The notes below the pieces were generated by a model, which did no database searches, had not been told where the DNA came from, and saw only the letters and a list, made by a program, of their open reading frames with translations. From the NCBI RefSeq assembly GCF_036032445.1, contig NZ_CP107932.1:2916501-2980500 (forward strand): DNA of 64,000 nucleotides. The letters are read 5' to 3'. The translations under genes were made by a program, and so were the position numbers. Below are positions 40,865 to 49,862 of this stretch, piece by piece (positions within the stretch are counted from its first letter, which is position 1; the number at the start of each line of letters is the position of its first letter). This DNA comes from Nocardia sp. NBC_00416. Lineage in GTDB: Bacteria; Actinomycetota; Actinomycetes; Mycobacteriales; Mycobacteriaceae.

Positions 40865-41751
40865 ACGTCGAACTCCTTCGCTATCTGCTCGATGAGACCT
40901 CGAGTGTCCCGCTCGTCCAAAGCTACTCGGTCGATGTCCGAATACGCCGCGCGATACGCCTCTGTCTCCAACGGCTTATCGAGGTACATGTCCCCGGTGA
41001 AGCCCTCGATGTACACCACCGGGGGTTCACTCAGGGCCGGGTTCAGATGTTCGGGAAAATCCAGGTACACAAAGTCCTTGTTGATGATTCCCGAATGGTT
41101 CGGCGCATCGAATCCCACCACTCGAATGGAGACATTCGGCCGTGTGCCGACTTCGATCAGCCGACGCATCTGGTCGACCATCACTTTCCGACCTCCGACG
41201 TGCCGCCGCAGTACCGATTCACACATGAACGCCCGGAATGTGAAGTCATCTGTGTAGAGCCGTTTCTGGCGTTGCGTCAGCAGTTCGACCTCTCGGATCA
41301 GATCGATGCGCTGCCTTTGCGACTTGCCGATCTCCCACACCGCGTGCCGGTAATCCGATGTCTGGAGCAGGCCCGGTACCAGCGTCGACTGCCAGGTGGT
41401 CGAACTCGACGCGGACTGTTCGAGACCGACGTACATCTCGACTTCCGGAACCATGGTGTCGGCAAACGACTGCCACCACCCGTCCTTGCGGGATTCCTGG
41501 GCCAGCCAGATCAGTTCACGGCGTTCCTCGCCGCTCGCCTCGTACAGGTCGCAGAGTGCGTTGATCACCATCCGTTTCGCTTCGCTGTTGCGCCCGGACT
41601 CCAGCCGCCACAGGGTCTGCGAACCCATTTCGCATTCCTGGGCCGCGTAGGCCCGGCTCATTTTCGCCGCCTCGCGCAACTCCCGCAGCCGGCGGCCGAG
41701 GATGCGGCGCGGCAGGGTCGAAGGGTTCGATTCGCTCGGCAAGGTCTCCAC
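40861..41751 (-). CDS. XRE regulator with DUF5753 domain
   Basis: 296 residues, GTG start. The N-terminal helix-turn-helix (about 18-75: RLRELREAAKMSRAYAAQ, then GSQTLWRLESGR) precedes a DUF5753 domain (WQSTLVPGLLQTSDYRHA, FRAFMCESVLRR, VVYIEGFTGDMYLD). It is translationally coupled to DUF397 downstream and divergent from three small genes across 268 bases. Family members act as DNA-binding partners of the DUF397 protein. Confidence 0.92.
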   Translation of the reverse strand: METLPSESNPSTLPRRILGRRLRELREAAKMSRAYAAQECEMGSQTLWRLESGRNSEAKRMVINALCDLYEASGEERRELIWLAQESRKDGWWQSFADTMVPEVEMYVGLEQSASSSTTWQSTLVPGLLQTSDYRHAVWEIGKSQRQRIDLIREVELLTQRQKRLYTDDFTFRAFMCESVLRRHVGGRKVMVDQMRRLIEVGTRPNVSIRVVGFDAPNHSGIINKDFVYLDFPEHLNPALSEPPVVYIEGFTGDMYLDKPLETEAYRAAYSDIDRVALDERDTRGLIEQIAKEFDV

Positions 41752-42019
41752 CTCTCGTTGGCTTCGCGCACGGTCATGTCAGATCGAATGGAACAGTCGA
41801 GCAGCTCGGAGAAACCGATCCGTATGGATCAAATAGATTGTGCGCCAATAGCTTACGGAGTACTCCGGCATCGGGGAAATCGATGTTGAATAACAGCGTG
41901 CCCGGCGCTCGGGGCGACCGGAGATCCGTGGAATCCGAGCCGCTCCGGCGCGCCCCGCGCACGCCCGCCCAGGCGGCGCACGAGACGAATCCGTATCCCC
42001 GAAGCAGTGAGAGGTGCCC

Positions 42020-42208
42020 ATGATGTTCGGCCTGCCCGTGATCGACCACCGGCGCGTACCGGTCATGACCGTCGAGTACGCACACCTCGTCATGCAAGCG
42101 CATATCGACTGTCCGCTGTCCGCGTGCCCGGTCAAGCGGCAGGCCAAGGCGTACTTGGTCGGCGAACGCCGGGTGATCCCGGGCGACCGGCAGTTCATGG
42201 GTTACTGA
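42020..42208 (+). CDS. small unknown protein
   Basis: 62 residues. GAGAGG lies seven bases before the ATG. The sequence MMFGLPVIDHRRVPVMTVEY is followed by HIDCPLSACPVKRQAK, with two cysteines close together, and VIPGDRQFMGY. No family recognised. First of three tiny genes facing the XRE/DUF397 pair. Confidence 0.6.
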   Translation: MMFGLPVIDHRRVPVMTVEYAHLVMQAHIDCPLSACPVKRQAKAYLVGERRVIPGDRQFMGY

Positions 42209-42237
42209 CCGTGCCGCACGCAGAGGAGGACCGCAGG

Positions 42238-42390
42238 ATGCGCAAAGCTCTGCCACGCCGGATACCCGGCAGTGCCGAGATCCCGGCCGCGGCGATATGG
42301 CGCCCACCCCGCGTGAGTATCGCGACGTTGACCCGGATCGCCGAGGGGCTACGTCACTGGGAACCGCGGGACGGGAGCGGAACCCGATGA
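42238..42390 (+). CDS. small basic unknown protein
   Basis: 50 residues with a perfect AGGAGGA upstream. Rich in Arg and Pro (RKALPRRIPGSAEIPAAAIW, then TLTRIAEGLRHW). No family recognised. It overlaps the next gene by four bases (ATGA). Confidence 0.55.
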   Translation: MRKALPRRIPGSAEIPAAAIWRPPRVSIATLTRIAEGLRHWEPRDGSGTR

Positions 42391-42584
42391 CGGACCGGGA
42401 AAAGGCGCATCCGGATACAGCCGCGACCCTGCGCCTGCTCGGCCTACGCGCAGGTGACCGCGGCTACCATCTGACGCGCGAACCGGGCGAGCCGTGCCGA
42501 TGGACGCTCTTGGACGCCCAGGACGGCGAACCCTTGCACTCCGCGTCGTCCCTCGCCGAGATCGCGCGGTTTCTCGATGAATGA
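42387..42584 (+). CDS. small unknown protein
   Basis: 65 residues, overlapping the preceding stop. The fold seems alpha/beta (TLRLLGLRAGDRGYHLTRE, CRWTLLDAQDGEPLHSAS, LAEIARFLDE). No family recognised. Third gene of the tiny operon. Confidence 0.6.
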   Translation: MTDREKAHPDTAATLRLLGLRAGDRGYHLTREPGEPCRWTLLDAQDGEPLHSASSLAEIARFLDE

Positions 42585-42704
42585 TCGCCCGGCGGGCCCG
42601 TACGCCGCCGGGTTCCCCCGCGAACGGAGACGTGGCTTCGCCTCCGTTCGCACTCGGCGGTAGCTCCGGCCGTTCGAGCCACAGCCGGCGCTACCGGACG
42701 ACGA

Positions 42705-43022
42705 CTACCGAGCCGCCCTGGCCGACCAGCCGTAATGCGTCGCGGAGCTGTGCGGGGCAACGGTCGCGGTGGGTTCACCGGCGCAGTCCGCGGACGCGTA
42801 CACCAGGAACCCGCGATTGCTGCGGTTCTCGAAACGAATATCGCGCGGGAAGCCGCTGGCCCAGCACGAGTCCAGATCGCTCAGTTCCAGAGTGCCGTCG
42901 ATGATCACCACTTCGCGGCCGTCTCCCGCCGAGCCGGTGGGGAACGCCGAGGCGGCGGGAGCCACCGCGGAGAGCGCGGCGGCGGCGAGAACGCCTAGGA
43001 CAGAGAGCATTCGAATTTTCAC
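42705..43022 (-). CDS. small secreted hypothetical protein
   Basis: 105 residues with a signal peptide (KIRMLSVLGVLAAAALSAV, cleavage after ASA). The mature part (VVIIDGTLELSDLDSCWAS, IRFENRSNRGFLVYASADC) has two cysteines and beta character, like small exported actinobacterial proteins resembling peptidase-inhibitor domains. Function unknown. Confidence 0.7.
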   Translation of the reverse strand: MKIRMLSVLGVLAAAALSAVAPAASAFPTGSAGDGREVVIIDGTLELSDLDSCWASGFPRDIRFENRSNRGFLVYASADCAGEPTATVAPHSSATHYGWSARAAR

Positions 43023-43082
43023 GTGTCGATGCTAGTCGGGCGCGCACCGGTCCCCGGACCACCACCGCGAACACCCGCCGCC

Positions 43083-43919
43083 TCAGGGGCGGCCCGCACC
43101 CGGCGCGGGCGCGGGAAAGGCCACCACCCGGCCGGTGGGCTCCGGCGTTTCGGCGGCGCCGAATTCCTGGCCGACCACGAACAGCCGGGGATTGTCGCCG
43201 CGACTCAGCGCACAGGCGAACGCGCCGCGGTCGAGCTCGACGGTGCCCAGCACCGTGCCGCCTTCGGCCACCCGCACGCAGTGCCGGTTGCCCACGTCGG
43301 CGTACCACACCGCACCCTCCGCGTCGACGCAGATGCCGTCGGGATGATCACCCGGCGTCGGCGCCCACACTCGGCGGTCGCCGAGTTCCCCGGACGCGCC
43401 GATCGTGTACGCGGTGAGCCGCTCACCGTAGGACTCGGCGACGATCAAGGCGGCGCCGTCCGCGGTGATCGCCATACCGTTGGGGAAAGCCAGCTCGTCG
43501 GCGACCCGGCGCACCGCACCGCCGGGCGTGACGCGGACGACGAATCCCGGCGCGAATTCGCCACCGGGAAAGTCGAAGCCGATGCTGTTGACATAGGCGT
43601 TGCCGCGCGCGTCGATCGCGATGTCGTTCCACGGTTTGCCGGTGATCGCGGACAGGTCGGCGTGCGTCACCAGGTCGCCATCGGGTTCGCGGCGGAGCAG
43701 GCGGCCGTGAGCGGAGTCGACGATCAGCAGCCGGCCGTCGGGCAGGAAGTCGATGCACATCGGGAACGACGGAACCGAGGCGATCACCTCACTGCGCCCC
43801 GGGCCGTCGACCGCGATCACCTGACCCGCACCCCAGTCCGAGAACCACAGCTTCCCGCCGTGCCAGCGCGGTGATTCACCGAAGACGATCCCCTCGAGCA
43901 ACACCTCGGGCTTGTCCAC
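43083..43919 (-). CDS. SMP-30/gluconolactonase-like protein
   Basis: 278 residues of a six-bladed propeller. Metal-site pieces are FGESPRWHGGKLWFSDW, SAITGKPWNDIAIDARGN, LAFPNGMAITADG and HPDGICVDAEGAVWYADVG. It probably hydrolyses a lactone in the cytosol. GTG start. Neighbouring genes give no clue to the substrate. Confidence 0.88.
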   Translation of the reverse strand: MDKPEVLLEGIVFGESPRWHGGKLWFSDWGAGQVIAVDGPGRSEVIASVPSFPMCIDFLPDGRLLIVDSAHGRLLRREPDGDLVTHADLSAITGKPWNDIAIDARGNAYVNSIGFDFPGGEFAPGFVVRVTPGGAVRRVADELAFPNGMAITADGAALIVAESYGERLTAYTIGASGELGDRRVWAPTPGDHPDGICVDAEGAVWYADVGNRHCVRVAEGGTVLGTVELDRGAFACALSRGDNPRLFVVGQEFGAAETPEPTGRVVAFPAPAPGAGRP

Positions 43920-44249
43920 GTCGCGATTCCTTTCGTTCGGCGATGGTAGTGCCGACGGGGCGAAGGCTCGGAACTCATCGTCGGGGAGACCGGCGACGGA
44001 TCCGGCGGCGACGCGCCGACATTCCGGTCGAGCAGAAGACAGCCGCAGCTCCCGGCCCGAGCAACCCTTTACGTAGGTAAAAACCTACGGTTGACGAGTA
44101 GGGATATTCCTACCTATTCTAGGGGCCGTGAGCAGCACGGACAGATCACCGCCGGCGCGACGCGCGGCACCACTCCGTGATCGCGCTCCCGCGCACAGCG
44201 CGGCGGCGGCCCGCTGCACCCGGCGCCAGAGACCCCGACGAGAGCCCCC
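43920..44249. other. upstream region of the ArsR operon
   Basis: 330 bases between divergent genes. It contains the paired operators and promoter at 44073-44120 and a possible leader reading frame at 44128-44265. Nothing is recognised in 43930-44070. Confidence 0.5.
44073..44120 (+). promoter_or_regulatory. promoter with two related palindromic operators for the ArsR-SRPBCC operon
   Basis: GTAGGTAAAAACCTAC (44073-44088) and GTAGGGATATTCCTAC (44098-44113) are related palindromes with shared GTAGG/CCTAC arms, spaced 25 bases apart. A -35 TTGACG (44091-44096) and a -10 TATTCT (44115-44120), 18 bases apart, overlap them. The downstream ArsR protein is the natural ligand. Confidence 0.75.
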
Positions 44250-44612
44250 ATGCCGCACCGTATGAAGTCCACGACCACCGATCTGCTGTTCACCGCGCTG
44301 GCCAATCCGACCCGCCGCGACATTCTCGAACTACTCCTCGCGGGCGAGCAGCCGGTCCAGGCCATCGCCGAGCGATTCGAGATGGCGCGGCCGAGCGTCT
44401 CCGAGCACTTGAAGGTGCTGCGCGACTGCGGCCTGGTCTGCGAGGAGAAACGCGGCCGATATCGCTATTACCGGGTGGAACCGCAGCCCCTGCACGACCT
44501 GCAGTCCTGGCTCGACCCGTTCGAACGCTTCTGGCGGGCCCGCCTGCACGACCTGGGCGCGGTACTCGACGCACTACCCGACGAACCGAAGGAAAACTCC
44601 GATGACCGATGA
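44250..44612 (+). CDS. ArsR family regulator
   Basis: 120 residues. Winged helix with LFTALANPTRRDILELLLAG, RFEMARPSVSEHLKVLRDCG and EEKRGRYRYYRVEPQPLHDL. No metal-binding cysteine pair is seen. This class is usually encoded next to an AHSA1/SRPBCC protein and represses it, as here with an 11-base overlap. The ATG at 44250 has GAGAG upstream; a second ATG at 44262 is possible. Confidence 0.92.
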   Translation: MPHRMKSTTTDLLFTALANPTRRDILELLLAGEQPVQAIAERFEMARPSVSEHLKVLRDCGLVCEEKRGRYRYYRVEPQPLHDLQSWLDPFERFWRARLHDLGAVLDALPDEPKENSDDR

Positions 44613-45045
44613 TCCGACCTCGATCGTGGTCGACCAGTTCTATCCGCATCCCCCGGCGAAGGTCTGGCGGGCGCTCACGACGCCGACCCACATGGAGAAA
44701 TGGCTGCTGGCGCCCATCGGTTTCGAACCGGTCGTCGGCAACCGGTTCCGGATGAAAGCACAGCCGATGCCGGCGGTGGATTTCTCCGGCGAGATCCGGT
44801 GCGAAGTGCTGGAGGCGGTGGCGCCCGAGCGGCTGAGCATCAGCTGGAACGACGCGAACTCGGCGCAGGACACCGGGTGGACGGTGAGCTGGGACCTGCG
44901 TCCGGAAGGCCGGGGTACCCGGATCCTGCTGACACACAGCGGGTTCGACCCCGACGACCCCGGGTCGCAGCGGTCCCGGTCGATCATGGGCGGCGGCTGG
45001 GCCGGTATCGCGGCACGGCTGGGCGAGGTGGCAGGCACCGCCTGA
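44602..45045 (+). CDS. SRPBCC (AHSA1-like) domain protein
   Basis: 147 residues. START-like fold with FYPHPPAKVWRALTTPTHME, WLLAPIGFEPVVGNRFRM, and GWTVSWDLRPEGRGTRILL. It likely binds a small hydrophobic ligand; no enzyme activity can be read. Coupled to the ArsR gene. Confidence 0.9.
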   Translation: MTDDPTSIVVDQFYPHPPAKVWRALTTPTHMEKWLLAPIGFEPVVGNRFRMKAQPMPAVDFSGEIRCEVLEAVAPERLSISWNDANSAQDTGWTVSWDLRPEGRGTRILLTHSGFDPDDPGSQRSRSIMGGGWAGIAARLGEVAGTA

Positions 45046-45060
45046 ACCTATGGTGGTCAG

Positions 45061-45921
45061 GTGAGCCCTGACCTGCATCGCGACCGCCGGCTGGCCGAGC
45101 TGCGCGAGTTCCTGCGCAGCCGCCGGGAACGGTTGACACCGGCCGACGTGGGACTGCCGGACGCCGGTAGGCGCCGGACCCCCGGGTTGCGGCGGGAAGA
45201 GGTCGCGGTACTGGCGGGGGTGGGCGTCTCCTGGTACACGTGGCTCGAGCAGGGGCGCGATATCAAGGTTTCCGACGATGTGCTCGACGCGGTCGGGCGG
45301 GCGCTGCGGCTCGCGGAGGTGGAGCGCGCACATCTGTACCGGCTGGCCGGGCTGAACCCGCCGCTGCCGCGATCCCGGCCGTCGGTTGCGGCGTCCCCGG
45401 AGATGCGCCGGCTGCTGGACGCCTGGGCGCCGCGGCCGGGCTATATCCGGGATCGGCACTGGAACTTCACCGCCGTCAACGACGCGGCCCGGGCGGTGTT
45501 CGGTTACGGCGATACCGACCACAACTGCCTGGTCTCGTACTTCACCAACGCCCGGTACCGGGTGGTGCACGAACACTGGGCCGAGACCGCACCCGATGTG
45601 GTGGCCGGTTTCCGGGCCGACTCCGCGCGCTATCCCGACGATCCGGAGTTCGACCGGATCGCGACGGACCTGGCGACGGTCAGCCCCGAATTCGCCGAAC
45701 TGTGGGCGCGCCACGACGCCGCCGAGCACACCAGCGCGGTCAAGGCCGTCGACCATCCCGAAGCCGGGCTGCTGCAGTTCGAGGCGACGCTGTTCCCGCT
45801 GCCGGAACATCCCGGACACCACCTGATCCTGCACAATCCGCGCCCGGGCACCGATACCGCGCAACGGCTGGCGACACTGCTGGACGCGCAGCCTGGTGGT
45901 GCCACACCCACCATGAACTGA
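45061..45921 (+). CDS. XRE regulator with MmyB-like ligand domain
   Basis: 286 residues, GTG start 15 bases after the SRPBCC stop. The N-terminal helix-turn-helix (GLRREEVAVLAGVGVSWYTW, LEQGRDIKVSDDVLDAVG) is joined to a C-terminal PAS-like MmyB domain (DRHWNFTAVNDAARAVFG, DPEFDRIATDLATVSPEF). It likely controls the following quinone oxidoreductase, a common pairing. Confidence 0.92.
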   Translation: MSPDLHRDRRLAELREFLRSRRERLTPADVGLPDAGRRRTPGLRREEVAVLAGVGVSWYTWLEQGRDIKVSDDVLDAVGRALRLAEVERAHLYRLAGLNPPLPRSRPSVAASPEMRRLLDAWAPRPGYIRDRHWNFTAVNDAARAVFGYGDTDHNCLVSYFTNARYRVVHEHWAETAPDVVAGFRADSARYPDDPEFDRIATDLATVSPEFAELWARHDAAEHTSAVKAVDHPEAGLLQFEATLFPLPEHPGHHLILHNPRPGTDTAQRLATLLDAQPGGATPTMN

Positions 45922-45960
45922 CACTGCCTGCCCGCGCGCCGGCCGCCCAGGATCATTGTC

Positions 45961-46935
45961 ATGACCAACGACACCGAGCAGATGCAGGCGATCACCATTC
46001 CCGACTTCGGGGGCGCCGAGGTGCTGCGCTTCGCCGCGATCGATATCCCCGTCCCGGGCCCCGGCCAGGTCGCCATCGATGTGCAGTATGCGGGCGCGAA
46101 TTTCGCCGAGATCCTGTACCGGCAGGGCGTGGTGGACGTGCCGCTGCCGTTCGTGCCCGGCATCGAGGTCTCCGGCCGGATCCGGGCACTCGGCCCCGAG
46201 GTCGCGGGGCTGCGGGTCGGGCAGCCTGTCGCGGCCCTGACCATCGTCGACAGTGGCGGCTACGCCGAGGTGGTGGTGACCTCCGCGGAGTTGGTCGCCC
46301 CGCTCGACGACTACGACCTCGCGCCGAGCACGGCCGCGGCCCTGCCGTCCAACAGCACCACCGCGTTCCTGGTGCTGGACCGGGTGGCCCGTATCGAACC
46401 CGGCGAGCGCGTGCTGATCCACGCCGCCGCGGGCGGGGTCGGAAGTCAGCTCGGGCAGGCGGCGCGGCTGCTCGGCGCGGGCCGGGTGGTGGGCACCGTC
46501 GGCAGCGCGGCGAAGGTCGAAGCGGCCCGGCATTTCGGCTACGACGAGGTCGTCGTCCGCGATCAACTGGACGGCACCGGCGAATTCGACATCGTGGTGG
46601 ATATGGTCGGCGGCGGCAACCGACAGGACAGCCTGGATCGGCTGGCCCCGATGGGGCGCCTCGTGGTGATGGGCAACGCGTCCGGCGCCGAGGATGTCGG
46701 GTTATCGGCCAACGCATTGTGGTTCGCCAACAAAACCGTGTCCGGGTTCAACCTCGCCGCGTTCGCGGGCGCGTATCCCGAGGCCGCCGGGCGGGCCCTG
46801 CGGCGGGCGGTAGGGGCCGCCGCACGCGGTGACCTGCGCGTACAGGTCGAGACAGTGCCGTGGGACGGGGTCGCGGAAGTACACCGCCGCATCGAAACCG
46901 GCGCCACCACGGGAAAAATCGTGCTGGCCGTCTGA
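45961..46935 (+). CDS. zinc-free MDR oxidoreductase (quinone oxidoreductase-like)
   Basis: 324 residues. MDR pieces YAGANFAEILYRQG, VPGIEVSGRIRALG and NADPH-binding HAAAGGVGSQLGQAA are present; no catalytic zinc ligands. It lies 39 bases after the XRE gene and is probably its target. It is a distinct subgroup from the qor at 21910-22875. Confidence 0.9.
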   Translation: MTNDTEQMQAITIPDFGGAEVLRFAAIDIPVPGPGQVAIDVQYAGANFAEILYRQGVVDVPLPFVPGIEVSGRIRALGPEVAGLRVGQPVAALTIVDSGGYAEVVVTSAELVAPLDDYDLAPSTAAALPSNSTTAFLVLDRVARIEPGERVLIHAAAGGVGSQLGQAARLLGAGRVVGTVGSAAKVEAARHFGYDEVVVRDQLDGTGEFDIVVDMVGGGNRQDSLDRLAPMGRLVVMGNASGAEDVGLSANALWFANKTVSGFNLAAFAGAYPEAAGRALRRAVGAAARGDLRVQVETVPWDGVAEVHRRIETGATTGKIVLAV

Positions 46936-46969
46936 ATCCCGCACTGAGCTTCGGGACGACCGGCTCGGA

Positions 46970-48265
46970 TCAGCCGGCCACGGTGAGCGGACCCGGGCTC
47001 CACTGCCCGCGGCGCACGGCCTCGGTGGGCAGGTACAACCGCAAGGTGGCGGTGAAGTCCCGGTCCGCCGGAACGGGCAGCCAGTTCTCCGCCGGAGCGC
47101 CGGCGGGCCGGTCGACCGCCAGGTACAGGGTGAGCGAGCCGTCGGAGTTGTAGCGCAGGTCGGTGTAGCCGTTCACCGCGTACCTGTGTGCGGGGTTGGC
47201 CACGAGCATGTAATCCGGTTTGCTCAATACCGTCAGCGACCAGAAACAGTTCTGCGCACTGCTCGGCAGTTCGTTCGCGGCGAAGGTCACCGTGTAGGAC
47301 TTGTCGCCGGTCAGCGGCGCGCCGTCGGTACCCGTATGAGCCATGAGGTACACGGCCTCGAGCGCCGAGTTCCACCAGATACCACCGAAGTTGGCGGCCG
47401 CGCGGAAGTAGTAGTCGGCGCCGAACTTCTCGTATTGCGCGGTCGAACTCCAACCGTTGACGTGGTAACCGAAGCTGGTCATGAAATGGTTCAGCGCCGG
47501 CAGCGAACGCGTCAGGACGATCTGTTCCACGGCGGAGTGCTGGGCGGCGCCGGCGGCGATGTACTCGCTGATCCGGCGCAAGAGCGGATGCATCTCTGCG
47601 GCCTTCGGGCAGACATCCGTCGCGGCGAGCGCCTCGTCGAGGACCGGTTGATCGAATATCTCCGCACCGGGCAGGGCCCTGTTGGTGAACTGTTCGATCG
47701 GCACCGTCGGCTCGATGCGCGCCGACCCTGCCGAGGCCACGCCGAATCCGTGCTGCAGGGCGACCGCGCGTTCGAGATCATCGCCGATCTGCACCCGGGT
47801 GAGCAGTTTGGCCTTGCGCGAGGGAATGTCGATCCGCAGCGCCCCGGCCGGGATGTCGGGTGTCGATCCGGCCAGGCACACGGCGAATCGTCCGCTCGGA
47901 TGTGCCGGGAAATTGCGTTCGTTGACGTTATGGGTGATCTCGGCCCATTCGTCCACGATCTGCGCCGTGTAGTAGAGCTCCGCCGGGATGGACGGGATCG
48001 TGAGCAGCGCCGGGGTGTCCTCGTCGACGGCGATCCACGCCTCGGAGTAGACCGTGTCGAGGTTCGGGTTGACGAATGTCGGGGCCATCCCCTCGCGCAT
48101 GGCGGCGCCGACGGCCCGGTTGTGTTTCAGGACGTTGTAGTCGACGCCGTCCTCGGACAGATCGATCGTCTCTTGGCGGACGACCAGGAAGCGCCCGAGG
48201 ATGTAGATGTAGGCATCGGTCACGTCCTGCGTGGTGAACGGTGCCCCGGCCAGGGAGTCTGTCAT
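46970..48265 (-). CDS. DUF1254/DUF1214 protein
   Basis: 431 residues, both family halves present: N-terminal DUF1254 (NPNLDTVYSEAWIAVDED, LYYTAQIVDEWAEIT) and C-terminal DUF1214 (CFWSLTVLSKPDYML, YNSDGSLTLYLAVDRP). No signal peptide is visible. Biochemical role not established. A decayed relative of the C-terminal half lies at 57209-57550. Confidence 0.9.
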   Translation of the reverse strand: MTDSLAGAPFTTQDVTDAYIYILGRFLVVRQETIDLSEDGVDYNVLKHNRAVGAAMREGMAPTFVNPNLDTVYSEAWIAVDEDTPALLTIPSIPAELYYTAQIVDEWAEITHNVNERNFPAHPSGRFAVCLAGSTPDIPAGALRIDIPSRKAKLLTRVQIGDDLERAVALQHGFGVASAGSARIEPTVPIEQFTNRALPGAEIFDQPVLDEALAATDVCPKAAEMHPLLRRISEYIAAGAAQHSAVEQIVLTRSLPALNHFMTSFGYHVNGWSSTAQYEKFGADYYFRAAANFGGIWWNSALEAVYLMAHTGTDGAPLTGDKSYTVTFAANELPSSAQNCFWSLTVLSKPDYMLVANPAHRYAVNGYTDLRYNSDGSLTLYLAVDRPAGAPAENWLPVPADRDFTATLRLYLPTEAVRRGQWSPGPLTVAG

Positions 48266-48492
48266 GAGAACCGCCCTTCGCTCCGCGATGCCGACCTTTC
48301 GCCACCGACGCTACGGCACCGACCGACGCCCTCCCCGGATCTCCGGGAGGGGAATTCGCTCGGCCGCGAAGAACGGATGAACCAGCGGCTGACCGTGCCG
48401 GATCGGACAGCGCAGGGCGCGAACCCGACGCGACGCGGCCGCCGCTCACGCGCGCGACATCGGCGGCGGAGTTTTCGCCCGGGTAACCACTT

Positions 48493-49050
48493 TCAGAGCA
48501 CCGGCCCCGAGTGCGGCGAACGTGCCCCCGCTCCGGGGTCGGCGGATCCGATCACCGCCCCCAACGCGCGCAGAGCGGCGGCGAGCGCGGTGCGCTGATC
48601 GGCGGGGAGGCGGTCGGTGAGGGCGGTCTCGTGTTCCAGCAGAGTCCGCACGACCTGGTCGGTGAGACGATGCCCCGCCGCCGTCAGGGTCACCAGCACC
48701 CCGCGGCGAGTGGCCGACGTGGGTGCCCTGGTGATCAGCCCGGCCGCTTCGGCGCGGGTCAGCCGCTGCGAGATCGCACCGGCGGTGACGAGGCTGCGCG
48801 CCGCGATCTGACGCGTCGTCAACTGGTAGGGCGGGCCGGAGCGGCGCAGGGTGCTGAGCAGGTCGAGGGTGGAATCGTCGACGCCCAGCCGTCCGAGCGT
48901 GCGTTGCCGTTCGGCGGCGAACAGCCTGGCCACCCGCCACAGCGGGGTGAGGATCTCGATGGATTCGGTGCGCACGCCGGGCAGCTCTCGCTGCCACGCA
49001 CCGGCTATCTGCGCCGAGGACGGTACCTCGTCCGGGTTTTCGTGCGCCAT
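48493..49050 (-). CDS. MarR family regulator
   Basis: 185 residues from the ATG at 49050. Winged helix about 60-145 (YQLTTRQIAARSLVTAGAIS, QRLTRAEAAGLITR, SATRRGVLVTLTAAGHRL). Divergent from an SDR gene, with a 24-bp palindrome in the gap, so it probably represses both. Confidence 0.9.
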   Translation of the reverse strand: MAHENPDEVPSSAQIAGAWQRELPGVRTESIEILTPLWRVARLFAAERQRTLGRLGVDDSTLDLLSTLRRSGPPYQLTTRQIAARSLVTAGAISQRLTRAEAAGLITRAPTSATRRGVLVTLTAAGHRLTDQVVRTLLEHETALTDRLPADQRTALAAALRALGAVIGSADPGAGARSPHSGPVL

Positions 49051-49077
49051 GGTCGTGCCCTCACCTGCCCTGGTACA

Positions 49078-49101
49078 TTCAGTGCTAAATTTAGCGCTGA
49101 A
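49078..49101. promoter_or_regulatory. MarR operator
   Basis: A 24-bp palindrome with arms TTCAGTGCTAAA and TTTAGCGCTGAA (one mismatched pair) centred in the 71-base gap between the divergent MarR and SDR genes. Confidence 0.75.
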
Positions 49102-49121
49102 CATATCAGAAAGGGGGCGCT

Positions 49122-49844
49122 ATGGGCCGGACGATCGTCATCACCGGCGGCAGCGCCGGCATCGGACGGCGGGTCGCGCAGCGGTTCGCCGAGTCGGGGG
49201 CGGACGTGGTGATCACCGGACGCACCCCGGATCGGGTCGAGCGGACCGCCGGTGAGCTCGGCGTACGCGGTATCGCGTGCGACGCCGGAATCCCGGCAGA
49301 GGTGGCCCGGCTCGCCGAACAGGCCGGACCTTGCGTGGATGTGCTGGTGAACATGGCCGGCGGGAACACCGACCTCACCCGCGGATCGGAGACCGCGTCC
49401 CTGGAGGAACTGTCCGCGCGGTGGCAGGCCAACCTCACCGCGAATCTGATGAGCGCGGTACTGACCACCTCGGCGCTGCGGGGCCGGTTACAGCCGGGCG
49501 GGGCGGTGATCAACGTCGGATCGATCGGCGCCGAATACGCGGCGTCGTCCTACGGGGCCGCGAAGGCCGCACTCGCGGCCTGGTCGGCCGGGATCTCGGC
49601 GCAGCTCGCACCGGCGGGGATCACCGTCAACACGGTCGCACCCGGATATATCGAGGACACCGAATTCTTCCGGGGGCAACTGACCGAGGAGCGGCGCGCC
49701 ACACTGATCGATTCCACACACAACAAGCGCGCGGGCAACCCCGACGACGTCGCCGGGCTCATCGAATTCCTGGCGTCACCGCACGCCCGGCACATCACCG
49801 GCCAGACGCTCCACGTCAACGGCGGCGCGCATACGACCAGATGA
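49122..49844 (+). CDS. short-chain dehydrogenase/reductase
   Basis: 240 residues, classical SDR. Cofactor motif TGGSAGIG near the N-terminus, NMAGG in place of NNAG, and the catalytic Ser/Tyr/Lys in VINVGSIGAEYAASSYGAAK. Probable target of the divergent MarR regulator. Substrate unknown. Confidence 0.92.
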   Translation: MGRTIVITGGSAGIGRRVAQRFAESGADVVITGRTPDRVERTAGELGVRGIACDAGIPAEVARLAEQAGPCVDVLVNMAGGNTDLTRGSETASLEELSARWQANLTANLMSAVLTTSALRGRLQPGGAVINVGSIGAEYAASSYGAAKAALAAWSAGISAQLAPAGITVNTVAPGYIEDTEFFRGQLTEERRATLIDSTHNKRAGNPDDVAGLIEFLASPHARHITGQTLHVNGGAHTTR

Positions 49845-49862
49845 CCACCAACTCGCGGCGAT

